Positions 58,291-64,000 of a stretch of DNA of 64,000 nucleotides are shown piece by piece. Every line of letters starts with the position of its first letter. Positions within the stretch are counted from its first letter, which is position 1. Origin of the DNA: Erigeron canadensis (Eukaryota; Streptophyta; Magnoliopsida; Asterales; Asteraceae); the NCBI RefSeq assembly GCF_010389155.1, contig NC_057763.1, forward strand, positions 45,800,645-45,864,644, written 5' to 3'. The position numbers and the translations under genes were made by a program. The notes under the pieces were generated by a model. That model was not told where the DNA came from. It did no database searches and saw only the letters and a list, made by a program, of their open reading frames with translations.

Positions 58291-61200
58291 ATGTCTTTAT
58301 TCCATCCATTCCGTATTATCGCAATAAAATATAATCAGCCAAAAATTAAAAAGATTCAATCTTTATTTACACCCACATCATTTACAATTAAAAAGCATTC
58401 ATCTTTTACCTTTTTTCAGCACAATGCAGTTAAAAATGCTGCTAAACATGTGTCCAAATCTTTAATGCAAGATTCTAGTGGTAACACTTCATCTGTGACA
58501 GTTGAAAAAGATGTATCAAACGGTGTCGTTTTTGTTATTAAAGTTCAAGAAAAAAACATGGGCTTGCTTCAAATGATCACTAGGGTTTTAAAAGGGCTTA
58601 AAATTGAAAAGCCCACAATTGAATTTAATGAAAAAGAAGATCTTTTTGTGGTAAAGTTTTTTGTTACTGATTTAAATGGTAAAAAAGTCGAAGATAAAGA
58701 AAGTTTGGTAAAAATCAAGACTTTGTTAATGGAAGCTATTAATGGGAGTGAAGGTGTTGTGGTAAAAAAAGCAGGGTTTTTTGGTGGTAATAAAAGTGAC
58801 AAAATGTTTGAATTAATGGATGGTTTTTTGAAAAATGATCCAACAAGCCTTCAAAAAGATATTCTTCATCATGTTGAGTACACAGTTGCAAGATCAAGAT
58901 TCAGTTTTGATGATTTTGAAGCTTATAAGGTATATTGCTTTTGATTCTTTTTCGGCCCGAATTGTTAACAGAATAGAATTTATATGTTTATTAGGACAAG
59001 TTTAGGAGTTAGTTAGCGTAAACGGAATAAGGAAAGAATGAGGGATCGACCCATGACAATTGTGCATCAAATTTTTTTTAGCAAGTGATGCATAATGTAA
59101 ATCCTTCCGGAATTTGGCACGTATCGTTCCTTCATTCTTTCATATTTATTTTACGTTAAGGATTGTTTGATTTGATCGATTCATAAAAGAATCTAACTTT
59201 ACATGAACTATATTTGTAGGCCTTGTCACATAGTGTGAGAGACAGATTGATTGAGCGTTGGCATGATACTCAACAACATTTCAAAAAGAAAGATCCTAAA
59301 CGATTATACTTTCTATCGCTCGAGTTTCTAATGGGCAAGTAATTCATTTCCCTCTTTCTTCTTTATACTGCATTTTTTTGGTAATTTGTATTTTAACATT
59401 AACTTTTTCTTTCTTTATGTTTTCGTGGTTCATTTCATCTAAATTCCAGGTCGTTCGTTGTCAAATAGTGTGATTAATTTAGGCATACGAGATCAATGTG
59501 CTGAAGCATTAAGTCAGCTTGGATTTGAGTATGAAGTTTTGGCAGAGCAGGTTAGCTAACTATTTTCTATCTGAAGTTTGAATTTGACTGGCATGTTTGA
59601 TGTATAAAGATTTCACTGGAAGTGCTAAAAAGAGGGGGTAGAGTAACAGGTCAAAACGGTGAACGTGCAAGTGCAGGTCAAAACGGGTCCAGCCGGGTGG
59701 GGTCGAGAAATAACAAAACTATATCATTCAAATGATAATATAGTTTTTTCTAATTAAAAAAGGTTTAGGATGTTTTAAACATCCAAAAACATGTTTAGTG
59801 TATCAGATACAACCTGAATTGGTGGGTTTTCATATAAAGGGGCAGGAATTTCTGCTCTTAGTTTCCATATGTGAAGGTATAAACTAGTGATTGTTTTCTG
59901 AAGGAAGGAGATGCAGCTCTTGGGAATGGTGGTTTGGCCCGCCTTTCCGCTTGCCAAATGGATTCTTTAGCAACATTGGATTATCCTGCTTGGGGGTAAT
60001 ATATTATTCTTTATTTTACTTCCTATTAGATAAATGTGAAATTTCCTGATTATGATCCTTAAAGTCGCTAATTAAGAGTGTCATCATGTTCCTTAGATCA
60101 ATTTATCAAAAAGATTTATATGTTTTTTGACTAAATTTGATTATGAAAGTAATAGAACCTTTTCCATCAATGTTTAGATATGGGTTGCGTTACCAGTATG
60201 GACTATTTAGACAGATAATATTGGATGGGTTCCAGCATGAACAGCCTGATTATTGGTTGAACTTTGGAAATCCTTGGGAAATAGAGCGGGTCCATGTATC
60301 ATATCCTGTTAAGGTTTTAAAGTATCTTTCTTTATCTCTATCTCAATTCTCAAATACACTTATACTTCTTTATTTATTCATTTACCCATATTTATTTTGT
60401 GTGATAATTCTAAATTTTCTTTACTTGTCACTAATTCAGTTTTATGGAAGCGTAAACGAGGAAGTTGTGAACGGAAAAAAGTGTAAAGTTTGGATTCCTA
60501 AAGAAACCGTGAGTTGTTTCACCATGAAACTTTTCCCCCTTTTCTATAATTTTTTAATTCTCAATTTTAGATCGTTGTCTTCCGCTTGTTTGCAGGTTGA
60601 AGCTGTTGCTTATGACAATCCTATACCTGGGTATGGAACAAGGAACACAATCACTCTTCGTTTATGGGCTGCTAAACCGAGTGATGGGATTGACATGGTG
60701 TGTGTGATTACATGTGATACTATTTATTACTTTTTATTTGTATTTATCTAATGAGGCCTCTTTATTGCAGGAGTCTTATAACACTGGAGATTATATCAAT
60801 GCTATTGTAAACAGACAAAAGGCAGAGATAATAAGCAATGTCTTATACCCTGATGATCGTTCTTATCAGGTACGTATATGTACATGTGTTTGACACCTTG
60901 ATGATTTGCTTAAACTTGTGTACATTTTGAAAGTTTCTTTTCTGCATTTTCAGGGAAAAGAACTACGGCTAAAGCAACAATATTTCTTTGTCTCGGCATC
61001 ATTGCAAGATATTATTCGGAGGTTTAAAGATGTGCATGGAAACTTTGATGACTTCCCGGACAAGGTTGTAGCCTTAACGGCTTGTGTTATATATATATAT
61101 ATATATATATATTTGATAACTGATTGGACTCTTTTGATTTACATTTTTAGCATGAATGGTATCTTATATTATATCCATGTTGTGGATTTTCTTATCGAAC

Positions 61201-64000
61201 ACTTAGGTGGCAAAATGGGCGGGTTGGTGGGTTGGGTAATGGGTCATAATGGGTTTGGGTTGAAACAAGGCAGGTTGACCCTAGACACTTCATTCAACCC
61301 ATTTGACCCGTTCCCTTTTTAGTCTTTTTTTTTTTTTAATTTTCAGTTTACTCATTTGTTTCTAGTGTTCTGTTTTACTTTAGTTTTGTTAGTTGATGTT
61401 GATGCATTGTCTGTTTACCACCTTATGCAGGTTGCTTTGCAGTTGAATGATACTCATCCATCTATTTCCATAGCTGAGCTCATGAGGGTGCTTCTTGATG
61501 AAGAACATTTGGGCTGGAAAAGGGCATGGAATATCACACGCCAAGTTTTTTCTTTTACTACACATACAGTACAACCCGCAGCATTGGAAAAGGTCCCTGC
61601 AGATCTATTTGAGAACGTTTTACCCCGTCATTTACAAGTGAGTCATTTCGATATAACTCGTTCGATGCAGGAGCACGATTTGTATTTTCTATTTGTAACT
61701 TGCTATAATGTTTATCTTTGCTTATGACTTTATAATTCCTAATATGAGCGTTCCAATGTATTCCTGGTATGAACCCATTTTGGCAGATTATATATGACAT
61801 AAACTTTTCATTCATGGAGGAGTTGAAAAAGAAGATAGGGCAGGATTATGTTCGCCTATCTTCGATGTCAATCATTGAGGAAGGTGCTACCAAGGTATAA
61901 TATAATGTTCGGATATAATTCTGCATCCTTTGGTTGTAGAGGTGGCAAAACGGGTGGGTTGAGTTTTGGTCAAAACAGGACACATTTTAAGCTTGAGTTA
62001 CACAGGGTGGATTGACTAATTAACACCTTTGTTTAAATCTTATTAGGAATCTACACATTATATATATAAAAAATGTTATGTATTTCAAATGATAGATAAT
62101 TTTAATAAATGAGTTGAAATGGTTATAAGAAATCAAGTACTTGAGCGCACTTCTTAAACCCGAAACCATTCAATCCACTTCCGTCTATTTCTGCAGTTTG
62201 ACCCGTTTTCAGTAAATCATAACCCATATCAACCTGTTTTACACATGAATGGGTCAAACATGGCACTTATTTTTATTACCTTATCTGTATCACTGTATGA
62301 ATTCACAGAATATTCGAGTGGCGAATCTATCCGTTGTTTGCTCTCACACCGTTAATGGGGTATCCAGAGCTCATTTTGAATTGCTAAAAACACGAGTATT
62401 CCCGGTAATCAATTTCATTGTACTTATATCCTTTACGGTGGATCTTCACTTTGATCTGTCCTTCGATTTATGATATGGCCGGCATGCAATTTTAAAGGCT
62501 TCACCTCATAGTTTAATGTTTCAACACCTATGTTAGTAAATCTTAAAAGTTTCATTTATGATCATAAGTATGTCAAAGATTTCGTCTTTTACCTAACTTA
62601 CTTCACAAACGACGCAAGTTTTGCTGCTCACAAGACTTTCCAAGATACTTAATATATTTGTGTTTGCTCCTTGGCAAACTATTTATATCCCATTTAAAAA
62701 AGATATACCGGTACCTTATAATGGTTTATTTTCAGGATTTTTATGAACTATGGCCAGAGAAATTTCAGTACCAGACAAACGGAGTTACTCAGGTAATGGT
62801 TTGTATCTTTCTGTACGTTAGATAATTCACAGGGCTAAATCGTTTTTTTCTTACTTCAGCGTCGTTGGATCGTAGTAAGCAATCCCTCACTGTGTGCTCT
62901 TATCTCGAAGTGGCTCGGTACAGAATCTTGGATCCGTGATATCAACCTCTTAGCGGGTCTGAGAGAATATGCATCAAATGCTGACCTACAACAAGAATGG
63001 ATGACGGTAGTTTAATGTCATAAATCCTTTAGTTTCTTTGGGAAGCGTATTTGTTGTGTATTCAATTATTTAATTTACTTTGGCTTAACATATCTGTTTA
63101 ATACTTTGGTGTTTAGGTGAAGAAGACCAATAAAATGAGGCTTGCTGAATACATTGAAACTATGAGTGGAGTGAAGGTCCTAGATAACATATTTCTTTGT
63201 GGGACATTGTAATAAATAGACTCGATATCACATCATATCTAGTTTTGTGACTATAAATCTAAAATATTTACTAAAACCTTTGAAAATAATCATTTTGGGA
63301 TAGTCTTGAAGCCTATAATATTCTGGCTTGGATGAATGGCTATGGTTTTAAGATGGTTTTCTGAGATGGTTTTAGTAACACTTTATAAAGTTCATTGATG
63401 AATTCTATGTAAAAATTGGTCGCTTTTTACGGAATTCATCTTTTTCTCTTGTATTATATTGCTCATCATGTAATGCATAATTTGCAGGTTAGCTTGGATT
63501 CAATGTTTGATGTGCAGATAAAGAGAATACATGAATATAAAAGACAGTTGTTGAATATATTAGGTGTAATTCATCGATATGACTGCATAAAGGTACTTCT
63601 CTATGTCACATTTGAAGTGAAGATGTTTAAACTAGTTCTAACTCTTTACCTACTTGTTGTATCTATAAGAATATGGAGGAAAGTGAGAGGAAAAAGGTTG
63701 TACCTCGTGTATGCATAATTGGTGGAAAAGCTCCTCCTGGATATGAGATTGCAAAGAAGATCATTAAGCTTTGCCATGCTGTTGCAGAAACAATAAACAA
63801 TGACATTGATGTTGGCGACCTTCTTAAACTGGTAAGCTACAAAAATAGCTCGAGTTTCAGTATTTTGTATTCTTAGTGTTATTATTATTGCAGGTTTTCA
63901 TTCCTGATTACAATGTTTCGGTTGCTGAATTAGTTATTCCTGGAAGTGACCTTTCACAACACATCAGGTTTGTATTTCTTAAGGCTGTATTAGGACTAAG
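58291..64000 (+). CDS. alpha-glucan phosphorylase, glycogen phosphorylase 1-like, partial
   Basis: Releases glucose-1-phosphate from alpha-1,4-glucans using PLP. Exons: 58291-58929, 59220-59334, 59450-59550, 59904-59995, 60178-60313, 60440-60508, 60596-60697, 60771-60869, 60954-61064, 61431-61637, 61787-61894, 62309-62404, 62736-62792, 62860-63006, 63117-63176, 63488-63592, 63670-63831, 63894-63967. All are in phase; 826 residues, and the C-terminus with the PLP lysine lies outside. Residues 1-65 are basic and Ser/Thr-rich with few acids, like a transit peptide. Residues 77-155 predict a beta-alpha-beta-beta-alpha-beta ACT-like fold. The catalytic part starts near 185: [71 protein letters not shown] and [15 protein letters not shown]. 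The roughly 80-residue insertion of plastidial starch phosphorylase is absent, and segments such as [20 protein letters not shown] are closer to the animal/fungal type. Intron 2 needs a GC donor. I recall such plant genes being named glycogen phosphorylase 1-like. Confidence 0.92.

Noticed and set aside
59335..59340. Frameshift in the phosphorylase at the end of exon 2
   Set aside because: A GC donor restores the conserved sequence and phase, so it is better explained as a GC-AG intron.

Overview
This is nuclear DNA from a flowering plant, very probably a eudicot and plausibly an Asteraceae (the family is a guess from the style of the repeats). The reasons are AT-rich intergenic DNA, genes with many short GT-AG introns, two plant housekeeping genes, and dense Helitrons, LTR elements, RTE-type LINEs, MITEs and SINEs.

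Layout. The left 45 kb is nested mobile DNA. At 1-8279 there is a Helitron end, a 202-bp tandem duplication, a tRNA-type SINE with an 11-bp target-site duplication, and a minus-strand RTE-clade LINE (1377-7152). The LINE is split by a 2,670-bp solo LTR (2015-4684) that has a 5-bp target-site duplication and carries a 22-copy, 30-bp minisatellite. At 8280-22630 lies a 14-kb Helitron of the plant autonomous type. It holds a frameshifted RPA70-like gene, a multi-exon RepHel gene (zinc finger, HUH Rep with paired Tyr, PIF1-type helicase) with a stop and two frameshifts, and a second, apparently intact RPA-like gene. It ends in a textbook hairpin plus CTAG. A second Helitron family begins 8 bases after that end. 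At 25-45 kb there are a Copia LTR with primer-binding site and gag remnant, a Mutator-like foldback element, a second 5'-truncated RTE LINE, several MITEs (PIF/Harbinger-, Stowaway-, hAT-like), at least four small minus-strand Helitrons, and a broken SANT/NAM-associated gene of the PIF/Harbinger ORF1 type.

The right 18 kb is genic. At 45987-55542 (+) there are 19 coding exons for a RINGLET-type homeobox-DDT protein, which is the ISWI chromatin-remodelling partner; my splice model gives 1,583 residues with consistent phase throughout. From 58291 (+) to beyond the window's end there are 18 exons of an alpha-glucan phosphorylase. It resembles the animal/fungal/protist type more than the plant starch phosphorylases, lacks the plastid-isoform insertion, and has an N-terminal ACT-like domain behind a transit-peptide-like leader. 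Two small Helitrons and a foldback MITE lie between the two genes.

The genes do not form a joint pathway. The Helitron genes belong together (replication initiator/helicase plus single-strand DNA binding proteins). RLT and the phosphorylase are independent plant genes. All gene models are manual splice predictions from sequence; none has been checked against transcripts or databases.
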